A stretch of DNA of 64,000 nt from Saccharina japonica (GCA_008828725.1 MEHQ01000383.1:60013-124012); one strand, 5' to 3'. Counted from the first letter of the stretch, positions 1 to 10,083 are shown. Made by a program: numbers and translations. Notes: a model not told the origin generated them from the sequence alone.

Positions 1-275
1 ACTTTCCACGCTCGCTCATGTTAAGTTCACGGTGTGCTCAATGCCTGCAGGCTCGTTCAGTGCTTACTTGCTGCGCGGCCCCTACAATGAGCAAAACATT
101 AAATCGAATAAAAACGTTTTTTTTTGATCTAACGATGAATTGAACCGCCTGCTGGGTTCCAAAAATCCGGTTTTCCCTCAGAATGTTTGCCTTTATCTGT
201 CCGTGCCCCGTCTATAGTCGGCGCAGGGTGACAAGGCCCTGTCCCTAGCTATATCGCAGAACTTCCCACCCCCAC
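1..275. other. Unassigned sequence before the GACCC array
   Basis: I see no exon, repeat unit or RNA gene here. The stretch is ordinary mixed-composition sequence with one short T run near 120. Confidence 0.4.
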
Positions 276-935
276 GTGATCCAACCCGACCCGATCGCGT
301 CCCACTCGACCCGCCACTCGATCCCGCACGACCCGACCCGACCCGACCCGACCGGACCGACCCGACCCGACCCCGACCCGACCCGACCGACCGACCCGAC
401 CCCGCACCGACCCGACCCGACCCGACCCGACCCCGACCCGACCGACCCGACCCGACCCGAACGGACCCCGACCCGACCCGAACCCCACCCGCACCGACCC
501 GACCCCGAGGGGGCGGGGGCGGGGGGGGGGGCGGCAGGGCCCGACCACCGACCCGGAACCCTGACCCGCACCGACCCGACCCGACCCGACCCGACCCGAC
601 CCGACCCGCACCCGACCCGACCCCCGTACCCACCGACCCGACCCGACCCGACCCGACCCGTACCCGACCCCGACCCGACCCGACCCGACCCGACCCTACC
701 CGACCCGACCCGACCGACCCGAACCCGCACCCGGACCCGACCCGCACCGACCCGACCCGACCCACCCACCCGACCGATCCGACCCGACCCACCGGACCCC
801 CGACCCGACCCGGACCCGACCCGCACCCGACCCGACCCGACCCGACCCGACCCGACCCGACCCGACCGACCCGACCGACGCCCGACCCGACCCGACCCGA
901 CCCGACCCGACCCGACCCGACCCGACCCGACCCGA
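276..935. repeat. (GACCC)n pentanucleotide microsatellite
   Basis: About 660 bp of almost pure CGACC/GACCC repeats, interrupted by a G-rich knot near 510-535. Long open frames on both strands (Pro-Asp-Arg-rich or Gly-Arg-Val-rich) are artefacts of a 5-bp repeat lacking stops. The same pentamer recurs inside dispersed elements at 2870-3300, 4910-5350, 59374-59736 and 60060-60370, so this array may have grown from such an element. Confidence 0.95.
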
Positions 936-962
936 TGCCACCACTCGACTTTGAACGCTTGA

Positions 963-1290
963 ACGTGTGGTACGATAGAGGTACTACTGTACCGTTTTTG
1001 GCTGAAACGTTATTTGAATGACCTATTAAAGTATTAAAGGCTATGACAGGCTCCTTAACCCAAAATCGTCCGAATTTCGTTTTCGGTGTGCATTATTCTT
1101 CGTTTTATACGTATGGCGACAAGATGGATAACCGCTTATATTCGTAGCACTTTGTTTTTCCTCCAAAAAACGGTGTTTAGACTACTGCAGGTATAGAGGT
1201 ATAAAGCTCCTCAAGTGACCAACCTCAGAAAAATGACCTGTAGGCAGGTGCACCTCAGAAAAATGGCCTGTAGGCAGGTGCACCTCTACC
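963..1290. mobile_element. Family A MITE, degenerate
   Basis: It has the family A order: a TACGATAGAGGTA-like left end, 'TTGGCTGAAACGTT', 'CCTTAACCCAAAATCGTC', 'CTCAAGTGACCA', and a right end 'GTGCACCTCTACC'. An internal segment ending in GTAGGCAGGTGCACCTC is doubled, so the right end is partly duplicated. Both termini are eroded. Confidence 0.7.
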
Positions 1291-1501
1291 CTAAACACTC
1301 GTCATTGGTTCACCAAATATTCAGCTATATATACGCACTGATTGTGTTGGCACCCAATATTTGCTACGCCTGGAAGTTAGGCCACACTGAGCACTTCAGG
1401 GTCTAGCGAAAAACTCAATTCTGCGCAGCTGCATACACACTCTGACTGGCTTGGCCTCACTGCTGCTGCTCTCTCGTGTGTCTGATGGCAGTGGGCCACA
1501 G

Positions 1502-1596
1502 GATTCGTTCAGCGAAACTTCCACAAGCTGGAGGCGAAGAGGGCAGCGGAGAAGGCGGAGAGGAGGAAGCTGGACGGCCCGGAGGCAAGCTTCACC
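1502..1596 (+). CDS. Possible exon of the unnamed plus-strand gene
   Basis: The frame after a CACAG acceptor at 1497-1501 reads FVQRNFHKLEAKRAAEKAER and continues RKLDGPEASFT, a charged helix followed by what could be the first strand of a filamin-type repeat. The right edge abuts a family A MITE that has lost its terminal inverted repeat. The candidate donor GTGTTT at 1597, and possibly the last codons, lie in MITE sequence; an alternative GC donor is GAG|GCAAGC at about 1585. It is placed with the later exons because of strand and protein character only. It could be a relic. Confidence 0.4.
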
Positions 1597-1829
1597 GTGT
1601 TTTTCCTGAGCTCCTCGTTTAGGGAGCTCCATACCACCTGCAGCAGTCGCCGAAAAATTGAAACCGAAGAAAAATTAATGTTGCCACCCAATGAATAATA
1701 GCATGAGACCTACGAATACTCTGGATACATACTGCAACACAATAATGGTTGATGTTCCGACGATTGTTGGGTTAAGGACCCCCGTCATTCAGAAAACGTT
1801 TTAGCCAAAAAAAGGTATACCTTCATCGT
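1590..1829. mobile_element. Family A MITE, left end lost
   Basis: It starts in the subterminal CACCGTGTTTTTCCTGAG block and ends with 'TACCTTCATCGTAGCACGCGTC'-type right-end sequence. The left ~25 bp are missing where it joins the possible exon at 1502-1596. Confidence 0.7.
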
Positions 1830-1983
1830 AGCACGCGTCCCGTGAATTCGCTCTGAACTCGCGAGCGAGCGAGCGAGCGAGCGAGGCACGCGACGAAGCA
1901 GGGGTGTATAGCAATGCGGGTCCCAGGTGCGACATTTAGACTGGCCTCGATTTGCTTCGGGCTGGGGCGGAGGGGCTGTCGTC

Positions 1984-2341
1984 GACGCATGCTGCGTACG
2001 GTAGAGGTGTACCTGCATACAGTACATTTTCTGAGCTCCTGACTTGAGGAGCTCCATACCTGCAGGAGTCTAAACGCTGATTTTGGAGGAAACTAAATTT
2101 TCTACAGTACCAGATAAGCAATATCATGACCGAAGCATACTCTGAACCGTAGTGCAACACGAGAGTGAAAGTCCAACGAGTTGGGGTTAACCCCTTAAGA
2201 ACTGGTCACACATATTTGGGGACAAAGTACTTGGAATTAGTGTGGGACACTGTTTTCAGTTCTGAATGGGTGAAGGAGGGTCCCGATCCTTCAGGAGCAG
2301 TTTCAGCCAGAAAACGGTATACCTCTATCCTAGTATGCATC
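1984..2341. mobile_element. Family A MITE carrying a TTAA micro-MITE
   Basis: Its left end is GACGCATGCTGCGTACGGTAGAGG and its right end is ...CTCTATCCTAGTATGCATC. The body has the GAGCTCC...GGAGCTC subterminal palindrome, 'GATTTTGGAGGAAA' and 'CCGATC'-type sequence. An 80-bp TTAA-type element (2191-2270) splits the GGGTTAAGGAG motif. Confidence 0.85.
2191..2270. mobile_element. TTAA-flanked micro-MITE nested in family A
   Basis: Termini are CCCCTTAAGAACTG and CAGTTCTGAATGGG. The left flank is TTAA; the right flank is TGAA, one base changed. It is inserted at the TTAA of the family A motif GGGTTAAGGAG. Confidence 0.85.
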
Positions 2342-2910
2342 CGTCGTCTTCTTCAACCACTCGGAGGACGGAACTGAACCACGAAGCTGAACCACGAAAC
2401 TGAACAACGAAACTGAACGATTTGGACGGTGTACCAGCAAGAAACGATCGTGAGCTCGGGTTTGCTCCTGATACTCTCCACCCTTTTTCCTGCTCGCTTA
2501 TCTAGAGGATAAACCACTGCGCCACTCAGTCGATGCCGACCGATTGGCTCAGTGTTGGTTAATATGTATACTAAGTATAAGCGAACAAAAACAAGTACCT
2601 TTGGGCTCGATACGCAGCCTCCCGCCGGCACCATCCTCCGGGACTGACCAAGCCCCGAATCAGCGCCTTGTTTGTTTTTCCCCCATTTTATTGTACCCCC
2701 CCCCTCTCTCCCACGCGTCGTGCACTATTTTATCTAAAGAGTGATAGATCGAACATTTCCACCCCTCAGTGGACATATATAACAGGTACATGTATACATA
2801 GGAAGCGTCCACCTGGGAGTCTTCACAGGTCATGACCCAACCCGCAGGCCGGGTTCAAGGGGACCTTCAAAATATCACGGGTCGAGTCGGGATGGGTCGG
2901 GTCAGATCGG

Positions 2911-3156
2911 GACGCGTGCTACGATAGAGGTATACCTGGTATACCGTTTTGTGGCTGAAACGTTTCTGAACGATCGGGCCACCTTAACCCAAAACCGTCC
3001 GACTTTAATTCTTGCGGTGAAATATTTATTCAGAATATACTTACTTCATGCTATTGCTCCTCGGGTGGCACTTGTATTTTCCTCCTAAATCATTTTTTGG
3101 TTGGTGAAGCGCGGAGCTCAGAAACATCATGGTTCAATTATATCGTAGCATGCGTC
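2911..3156. mobile_element. Family A MITE inserted in a GACCC-rich element
   Basis: The element begins at GACGCGTGCTACGATAGAGG and ends at CGTAGCATGCGTC. It is flanked on both sides by TCGG, a perfect 4-bp target duplication, within (GGGTC)n sequence. Confidence 0.9.
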
Positions 3157-3302
3157 TCGGGCCGAGTCGGGCCGGGTCGGATCGGGTCGGGTCAGGTCAG
3201 AAGGTTTTTTAAGACTCTCACGGGTCAGGCCAGACCATCATCCCGATTCGACCCGACCCGACCCGACCCGCGAGTTTTGACCCGACCCGTGAACAGCCCT
3301 GG
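3157..3302. repeat. GGGTC/GACCC-rich element, right half
   Basis: Runs of GGGTC then GACCC ending in GTGAACAGCCCTG, the same terminus seen at 5359 and 60370. The left half lies before the inserted MITE, from about 2825. Confidence 0.7.
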
Positions 3303-3505
3303 AATATTCCCCCCGTTTGCCGAGACAATTCTTCATAAAAAAACAGAACGAAAGCCTCCTTTCTGTTCCACATCCACCACCACAGCGATGGAAGGAAGGT
3401 CATGATCGGGGTGCTTTGTTTCCACCCCAATTATAGAAAAACCTTATGATACGTTTTGGGATAAACTATTTCTATACGTACGCACTGCTGTTGTTCTTAC
3501 AACGG

Positions 3506-4080
3506 GTGCTACGATAGAGGTATAGGTATACCTTTTTTTGGCTTTTTTTGTTTCTGAATGACGGTGCTCTTTAACCCAAAATCGTCATCGGAATTTCAAT
3601 TTCGCGTTTGCGAACATTTTCATTTCAACACCTCGCCCATGGCATAGTTCATCGGGTACATATATTTAAAAAAAAACAACAACAACAACAGCTGTGAGCT
3701 CGAGGATTTCGTCGAAGCTCATCTTTGCTAGCTGAGTGTAATACTTCGATCACTTTTCGTTTGTTTTTTTTTGCAAAATCAGTTTTTACTTACCATTAGA
3801 CGCAGGCTACGGTAGAGGTTCACTCTGTTTTTTTTTCTGAGCGCGGTCACTTGAGGAGCTCGATACCCATCACCCCGATTCCGATTTTCGAGGAAACGAA
3901 AAGTGCTACCCGATGAACCCTGAACCCTACGGCTTGAAGAAAACTAAACAATAGTCCACCACAAGAACGAAAGACCAACCAATTTGGGTCAAGTAATCCC
4001 GTCATCCAAAACCAGTTTCAGCGGAAAAGTGCTGCCTCTATCGCGGCACGCTTCACTAGTATAGAGCTCCTGCAGTGACC
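3506..4080. mobile_element. Fused family A MITE fragments
   Basis: Two left-end-like starts (about 3506 and about 3800) and one right-end-like block (about 4020-4055) with family A internal motifs. It is a mosaic of partial elements with no coding exon visible. Confidence 0.6.
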
Positions 4081-4083
4081 ACC

Positions 4084-4335
4084 GACGCATGCTACGATAG
4101 ACGTGCACCATGTTTTTTCTGAGCTCCTCACTCGAGGAGCGTCATACTGATATCAAGTAAAAAACGATTTCGGGGGAAAATAAAAGTGCTGCCGGGTGCG
4201 AAATCTCATGACCGAAGTATACTCTGAAACATTATGCCTCACAAAAAATGAAAGTGCGACGAATTTGGGTTAAGGAGCCCGATCGTTCAGAAAACGATTC
4301 AGCCAGAAAGTGATACCTCTACCGTAGCACGCGTC
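4084..4335. mobile_element. Family A MITE
   Basis: It is complete from GACGCATGCTACGATAGACG to CGTAGCACGCGTC. The homologous element in copy 2 (6320-6572) has CACC on both sides; here CACC remains only on the left because the segmental duplication ends at the MITE end. Confidence 0.85.
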
Positions 4336-4607
4336 ATATATAGTTTTTTGCGTGTACCGTAGGTTCTGTTTACTAGTGTTTACTATAGCCCCCCGTAATA
4401 GGACTAGGAACGGTGCTGCTCCATCTCGAAAGGGATGCGTCGCCAATTGGTCAAATGGCTACTGTAAGGCAAGTAACAAATGGGTACCCCCCCCCCCCTC
4501 TCTCCCACAAGTCGTGCAATATTTTATCCAAAGAGCGATAGATCGAACATTTCCACCCCTCAGTGGACATATATAACAGGTACATGTATACATAGGAAGC
4601 TTCCAGG

Positions 4608-4853
4608 GACGCATGCTACGATAGAGGTGCACCTGTTTTTTCTGAGCTCCTCACTTCAGGAGCGTCGTACCTCACCGAAAAACATATTTTGGAGGAAAAT
4701 AAAAGTGCTGACGGATGCGAAATCTCATGACCGAAGTATACTCCAAGACATTATTCGTCACAAAAATGAAAGTCCGACGAATTTGGGTTAAGGAGCCCGA
4801 TCGTTCAGAAATTGATTCAGCCAAAAAGTGCTACCTCTACCGTAGCACGCATC
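4608..4853. mobile_element. Family A MITE inserted after the segmental duplication
   Basis: A 246-bp element with intact terminal inverted repeats, flanked by CAGG at 4604-4607 and 4854-4857. The matching position in copy 1 (near 2807-2820) is empty. Confidence 0.92.
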
Positions 4854-4954
4854 CAGGAGTCTTTACAGGTCATGACCCAACCCGCAGGTCGGGTTCAAGG
4901 GGACCTTCGAAATATCGCGGGTCGAGTCGGGTCGGGTCGGGTTGGGTCAGATCG

Positions 4955-5211
4955 AGACGCGTGCTACGATAGAGGTATACCTGGTATCCCGCTTTTTGGC
5001 TGACACTTTTTCTGAATGACCTAGTTAAGTATAGCTCCTTAACCCAAAATCGTCCGAGTGTAATTCTTGTGGTGAGATATTTATTCAGAATATACTTAGT
5101 TCATGCTATTGTTCCCCGGGTGGTACTTGTATTTTCCTCCAAAATCATTTTTTGGTTGGTGAAGCGTGGAGCTCAGGAACATCATGGTTCGATTATATCG
5201 TAGCTTGCGTC
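4955..5211. mobile_element. Family A MITE in the copy-2 GACCC element
   Basis: It is orthologous by duplication to 2911-3156. Flanks are TCGA/TCGC, against TCGG/TCGG in copy 1. Confidence 0.85.
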
Positions 5212-5940
5212 TCGCCGAGTCGGGTCGGGTCGGATCGGGTTGGGTCAGGTCAGGAGGTTCTTTAAGACTCTCACGGGTCGGGCCAGACCATCATCCCGAT
5301 TCGACCCGACCCGACCCGACCCGACCCGCGAGGTTTGACCCGACCCGTGAACAGCCCTGGAATATTCCCCCCGTTTGCCGAGAAAATTATTCATCCCCAA
5401 GGAAAAAAACAGAACGAAAGCCTCCTTTCTGCTCCACATCCACCACCACAGCGATGGAAGGAAGGTCATGATCGGGGTGCTTTGTTTCCACCCCAATGAT
5501 AGAAAAACCTTATGATACGTTTTGGGATAAACTATTTCTATACGTACGCACTGCTGTTGTTCTTACAACGGGTGCTACGATAGAGGTATACCTTTTTTTG
5601 GCGTTTTTGGTTTCTGAATGACGGGGCTCCTTAACCCAAAATCGTCATCGGAATTTTCAATTTCGCGTTGCGAACATTTTCATTTCACACCTCGCCCAGA
5701 TGGCATAGTTCATCGGGTACATACATAGCCCTTTTAGTTTGTTTTTTTGCAAAATCAGTTTTTGCCTATGTACCATTAGACGCAGGCTACGGTAGAGGTT
5801 CACTATGTTTTGTTTTTCTGAGCGCGGTCACTTGAGGAGCTCTATACACCCATCCCCCCAAAACCGATTTTGGAGGAAACGAAAAGTGCTACCCGATGAC
5901 CAAACCCTACTGCCTGAAGAAAACTAAACAATAGTTCACC

Positions 5941-6184
5941 GAGCAATCCCACGGTAGGGGTACCACTTTCAGGCGCCGTATTTTCTGACCGGTTGTGTTT
6001 CTCACGTGAGTAACCACCGGGACTATAGATAGTTTACTGGTATATTTGTTTTGGACTACCGCATTGGAAGTTTTGGTCGGATTTCTCGAACGAATGTTTC
6101 CGAAGTCATGTTTCGGGTGAGACATTGAGCTCCTCATGTGAGGAGCTCAGAAAATTCTGCTGCACCCATACCGTGGGATGACTC
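5941..6184. mobile_element. Family B MITE, new insertion in copy 2
   Basis: A 244-bp element from GAGCAATCCCACGGTAGGGG to CCGTGGGATGACTC. The left flank is CACC and the right flank is GACC, with CACC at the empty site in copy 1 (near 3957). It shares the inner GGTACCACTTTT and GAGCTCCTCA...TGAGGAGCTC blocks with family A. Confidence 0.92.
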
Positions 6185-6319
6185 GACCACAAGAACGAAA
6201 GACCAACGAATTTGAGTTAAGAAGTCCCGTCATCCAAAACCGGTTTCAGCGGAAAAGTGCTGCCTCTATCGCAGCACGCTTCAACAAAGTGCTAGTATAG
6301 AGCTCCTGAAGTGACCACC

Positions 6320-6572
6320 GACGTATGCTGCGATAGAGGTGCACCATGTTTTTTCTGAGCTCCTCACTCGAGGAGCGTCATACTGATATCAAGTAAAAAA
6401 CGATTTTGGGGGAAAATAAAAGTGCTGCCGGGTGCGAAATCTCATGACCGAAGTATACTCTGAAACATTATGCCTCACAAAAAATTACAAGTACGACGAA
6501 TTTGGGTTAAGGAGCCCGATCGTTCAGAAAACGATTCAGCCAAAAAGTGCTACCTCTACCGCAGCACGCGTC
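6320..6572. mobile_element. Family A MITE
   Basis: A complete element from GACGTATGCTGCGATAGAGG to CGCAGCACGCGTC with a CACC target duplication on both sides (6316-6319, 6573-6576). Confidence 0.88.
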
Positions 6573-6624
6573 CACCAGGGTACAACTAAAAACTAAATAT
6601 TAACCACACGTACCTTTGACCCAG

Positions 6625-6726
6625 AGACGCAACGTGGCTGCTGACGAGAATAAACAAATCCGCCTCACAGTATGCTCGTCGGGAGATAACTACCGTTTCC
6701 TGTTTGCTCCGAAGATACCAGGTGCG
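6625..6726 (+). CDS. Exon of unnamed plus-strand gene (filamin-like Ig strand region)
   Basis: 34 codons, phase 0 to 0, between a CCCAG acceptor and a GCG|GTAAAT donor. The exon ends ...SSGDNYRFLFAPKIPGA. Joined in frame to the next exon it gives FAPKIPGA-VLTVYQQG...VSGVPLMLSV. The pattern Y-x-F-x-F-x-P-x-x-P-G, then a strand, then G-x-P-x-x-x-x-V, is typical of filamin/E-set Ig repeats. That assignment is inference from pattern only. Another frame continues past the donor for 28 more codons and is probably not used. The upstream exon is uncertain (see 1502-1596). Confidence 0.65.
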
Positions 6727-7182
6727 GTAAATGGAGATGCTGTCGGCTTTTCATTCGCCAATATTTCCGGCCGTTTCAAGGAATTAAAATATCGTCCCAA
6801 CCGCCTCTAACCGAAAACCAGCGCCTGCAACTCCATCCGTTTTGAATGAATTTGTCCCTCAAGAATGAACGTCGTTGTGGAAAAGTTCATCGGTTGGGAC
6901 ATGTTTAGGATTAATCCAGCCACATACATTTAGTCTGTCGTACATTGCATTTTCATCATAATCACTTCGGCAGGTTGCGTCTTGACTATATTCCCAGAAG
7001 CTGACACCTACAATTATTTCTGCCGTGATTTCTATGTCCGAGGGAGTCGACATATATGTAGAAATATCTAGGAAAATTCCTTCCCTTTGCCGAGAAATTT
7101 CTCTCCCTCCCCTCGGTAAAACAAAGCCGTCTCCTCCTTGTTCCACGTACCCACCCACCCACCGCGACTGCGAACATGCCAG

Positions 7183-7326
7183 GTTTTGACGGTGTACCAG
7201 CAGGGAACAGTCGTGAGCGGGGTCCCCCTGATGCTATCCGTCCTCCGGTGTGGCTTCAGCTTCAAGTTCGTCGGGCGCGACCAAGAGGCGTGTTGGGCTC
7301 ACCGCGGGTACTGCTACGAGTTCGAG
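7183..7326 (+). CDS. Exon of unnamed plus-strand gene, duplicated copy 1
   Basis: 48 codons, phase 0 to 0. A pyrimidine-rich tract and CCAG precede it; the donor is GAG|GTAAGA. It starts VLTVYQQGTVVSGVPLMLSV and ends HRGYCYEFE, with four Cys in the second half. The first part completes the filamin-like repeat begun in 6625-6726. The exon is symmetric, so including, skipping or doubling it keeps the frame. A second copy lies at 8082-8225 with a changed donor. Confidence 0.75.
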
Positions 7327-7377
7327 GTAAGATTCATGCTACGGTAGATATGCCCCATATTAGCTGTCGTTATGAGA

Positions 7378-7645
7378 TACTGTGCACATGGTCTAGACCA
7401 CGATTTAGATCATCTAGATCCCATCTTAGCCGTTATGGCATGCTGTGCGCATGATCAAGATCACCTAGGTCACGATCTAGATCACGATCTAAATCACGAT
7501 CTAGATCATAATCTAGAACATTCAGGTCTCATATTTGCCGCTGTTAGATGCTGTGCACATGATCGCACGATTTAGATCACCCAGATCTTCTAGACCACGA
7601 TCTAGATCGCGCAGATCGTCTAGACCACGATCTAGATAATCCAAA
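7378..7645. repeat. GATC-core satellite (copy 1)
   Basis: Short units such as GATCTAGATCACGATCTAAATC with an 18-30 bp period, inside the tandem duplication. It is repeated at 8277-8545. Confidence 0.85.
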
Positions 7646-8081
7646 TATCATAGATTCTGTTCAAAAAAACCCGAGATAGCGACCTACAAATCAATGATAC
7701 CCCGATTAAGTAATAGCTACCAAATCAATTTTTCCCTTTTTTGCAACCCCTCCTTTTCACCCGAATCAACGATAACTTTGGTGTAACGCCTTTGGAATCC
7801 CGAGATGACGCATGACGCATGCTACGATAGAGGTGCACCGAGCAATCCCACGGTAGAAAATCCCTTCCGTTTGTTGAGATTTTCATTTTCCTCCCCTTGA
7901 TTAAAACAAACCCGCCTCCTCCTTGTTCCACCCACCCACCCACTCCCCCACAGTATGTAGAAATATCTAGGAAAATTCCTTCCCTTTGCCGAGAAATTTC
8001 TCTCCCTCCCCTCGGTAAAACAAAGCCGTCTCCTCCTTGTTCCACGTACCCACCCACCCACCGCGACTGCGAACATGCCAG

Positions 8082-8225
8082 GTTTTGACGGTGTACCAGC
8101 AGGGAACAGTCGTGAGTGGGGTCCCCCTGATGCTATCCGTCCTCCGGTGTGGCTTCAGCTTCAAGTTCGTCGGGCGCGACCAAGAGGCGTGTTGGGCTCA
8201 CCGCGGGTACTGCTACGAGTTCGAG
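8082..8225 (+). CDS. Duplicated exon, copy 2, with GC at the donor
   Basis: It encodes the same 48 residues as 7183-7326 and keeps the acceptor, but the donor reads GAG|GCAAGA instead of GAG|GTAAGA. GCAAG fits the GC-AG minor donor consensus, so the exon could still be used, alone or together with copy 1, or the change could make it a spare exon that is normally skipped. The downstream GATC satellite is also duplicated. Confidence 0.55.
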
Positions 8226-8276
8226 GCAAGATTCATGCTACGGTAGATATGCCCCATATTAGCCGTCGTTATGAGA

Positions 8277-8545
8277 TACTGTGCACATGGTCTAGACCAC
8301 GATTTAGATCATCTAGATCCCATCTTAGCCGTTATGGCATGCTGTGCGCATGGTCAAGATCACCTAGGTCACGATCTAGATCACGATCTAAATCACGATC
8401 TAGATCATAATCTAGATCATATCGGTCTCATATTTGCCGTTGCGAGATGCTGTGCACATGATCGCACGATTTAGATCACCCAGATCTTCTAGACCACGAT
8501 CTAGATCGCGCAGATCGTCTAGACCACGATCTAGATAATCCAAAT
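8277..8545. repeat. GATC-core satellite (copy 2)
   Basis: The duplicate of 7378-7645. Confidence 0.85.
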
Positions 8546-8712
8546 ATCATAGATTCTGTTCAAAAAAACCAGAGATAGCGACCTACAAATCAATGATACC
8601 CCGATTAAGTAATAGCTACCAAATCAATTTTTCCCTTTTTTGCAACCCCTCCTTTTCACCCGAATCAACGATAACTTTGGTGTAACGCCTTTGGAATCCC
8701 GAGATGACGCAT

Positions 8713-9251
8713 GACGCATGCTACGATAGAGGTGCACCGAGCAATCCCACGGTAGGGGTACCACTTTTAGGCTCAATATTTTCTGACCGGTTGTGCTCCT
8801 CACGTTAGTTACCACCGGATACTGTTATTATTTTGCTGGTATATGCTTGTTTTTGGACTACCTACCGCATTGGAAGGTTTGGTCGGGTTGCGCGAACGAA
8901 TGTTTCCGAGAAGTCATGTTTCGGGTGAGATATTGAGCTCCTCATGTGAGGAGCTCAGAAAATTCTGCTGCGCCTCTACCGTGGGATGACTCCACCGTAA
9001 TTGTTTCTGAGGGTGGTTCAGTCACTTCGAGGAGCCGTAAACCTCACCATACTAGAAGAAAAAAAAATGATTTTGGAGGAAGCTAAAAGTGCTCGTGACC
9101 GATGTACAACCAATCCCATGACCCAAGTATACAACGAACAACATCGCAACACGAGAAAGGAAAGCCGGACGAGTTTGGATCAAGGAGTTCGATCATCCAG
9201 AAGGCATTTCAGCCAAACAGTGCTACCTACCTCTATCGTGTAGCACGCGTC
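8713..9251. mobile_element. Family A MITE containing a family B MITE
   Basis: Left end GACGCATGCTACGATAGAGG, right end TAGCACGCGTC. At GTGCACC|GT in the left subterminal part it is interrupted by family B (8739-8992). Confidence 0.85.
8739..8992. mobile_element. Family B MITE nested in family A
   Basis: A 254-bp element with perfect CACC duplications at 8735-8738 and 8993-8996. Its termini are GAGCAATCCCACGGTAGGGG and CCGTGGGATGACTC. Confidence 0.92.
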
Positions 9252-9399
9252 CCAGACAGCGACCAACACAACGAGGCATTGGGCGTTACCAACCCCCTGT
9301 ATACGAGCAGCCCGTGGTGAGCGCTCAGCAGGGCAAGATCATGCCGCGCACTCGTGCCGTTCGGCGCCTGGCAGTGCAACTCTCAATAGCACACCCGAC

Positions 9400-9775
9400 C
9401 GGGTGCTACAAATAATAGAGGTATAGGTATACCTTTTTTTGGCTGAAACGTTTTTTGAATGACCTAGTAAAGCCTCCTTAACTCCTTAAGAACTGGTCCC
9501 ACGTATTAGGGGATAAACTTCTCCGAGTTAGTGTGATATACGTTTTTCAGTTATGAACGGGTTAAAACCAAAATCGTCTGTTTTTTTCATCCTTTGTAAT
9601 GAAACATGTTTCATAGTCTACTTAATAAGTCGTGGGATGGTTCACCGAGTAGCACTTTTAGTTTCCTCCGAAATCAATGTTTAGACTACTGCAGGTATAG
9701 ATCCTCAAGTGAGGAAGGAGTTTCAGTGAAAGGTACGGTATGCAGGTGCACCTCTGCCGTAAGGTAGCATGCGTC
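9400..9775. mobile_element. Family A MITE with nested TTAA micro-MITE
   Basis: The left end is eroded (GTGCTACAAATAATAGAGG) and the right end is GGTAGCATGCGTC. An 80-bp TTAA element (9482-9561) with intact TTAA on both sides interrupts its CCTTAACC motif. Confidence 0.8.
9482..9561. mobile_element. TTAA micro-MITE
   Basis: Flanked by TTAA at 9478-9481 and 9562-9565. Ends are CTCCTTAAGAACTG and CAGTTATGAACGGG. Confidence 0.85.
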
Positions 9776-9975
9776 GCTGCCAATACGTATCGATTTGTAA
9801 CCGTCACTTTATATCTCGTCGTTTTTTCCCTCTCGGAAATCCCGAAATATCTTTAAAACAATATCTTAAAAAAATACCAACAGTCAAAAAAGCTGTTTAC
9901 CCTGAAATTGTTTTTGGGCGATGTCTCCGGATCTAATACTACTACTACTACCACCGCCGCTGCTGCAACGCACAG

Positions 9976-10083
9976 GCGCGAGAAATCATGCGCAAGCACA
10001 ACGAGAGGTACGCCGATGGGCACGCGGGAGGGGGCTTCCTGGCCGGGCCGGTCCGAGCCATCATCGCCGGAAAACGGAGAAAG
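9976..10083 (+). CDS. Exon of unnamed plus-strand gene (basic segment)
   Basis: 36 codons, phase 0 to 0, between CGCACAG and AAG|GTGGGC. It begins AREIMRKHNERYADGHAGGG and ends AIIAGKRRK. Codon use is GC-rich, in contrast with the AT-rich surroundings and like the other exons. It joins in phase to the exon before (…YCYEFE) and after (EVEMLVSRL…). I do not recognise the family. Confidence 0.65.

Larger units (their letters stand above)
2697..4335. repeat. Segmental direct duplication, copy 1
   Basis: This copy matches 4488-6572. Both begin at a poly-C/CTCTCCCAC motif and share an ordered series: AACATTTCCACCCCTCAGTGG, the GACCC element, a family A MITE, the GCCGAGA...CCACCACAGCGATGG block and further family A copies. 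The right boundary is exactly the end of a family A MITE. This copy lacks the extra MITEs present in copy 2 and keeps an ~80-bp stretch near 3665-3790 that copy 2 has lost. Confidence 0.85.
4488..6572. repeat. Segmental direct duplication, copy 2
   Basis: This is the second copy of 2697-4335. It is longer mainly because a family A MITE (4608-4853) and a family B MITE (5941-6184) are inserted at positions that are empty in copy 1. Both insertions therefore post-date the duplication, and copy 1 shows the pre-insertion sites. Confidence 0.85.
7055..7857. repeat. Tandem duplication with an exon, copy 1
   Basis: An ~803-bp unit, nearly identical to 7954-8756 at an offset of 899 bp. It contains the 48-codon exon, a GATC-rich satellite and the start of a family A MITE with a family B insertion. 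Copy 1 stops 17 bp inside the family B element, which is therefore truncated here (7841-7857). The 96-bp spacer (7858-7953) is a diverged copy of the unit's own beginning, so homology may have guided the duplication. Confidence 0.9.
7954..8756. repeat. Tandem duplication with an exon, copy 2
   Basis: Near-identical to 7055-7857. At the right end, copy 2 runs on into the complete family B MITE (8739-8992), whereas copy 1 is cut inside it. The MITE was therefore present before the duplication. Confidence 0.9.

Noticed and set aside
276-962. 228-codon plus frame and long Gly-Arg-Val minus frames
   Set aside because: They arise from a stop-free GACCC repeat; no start context, splice site or domain.
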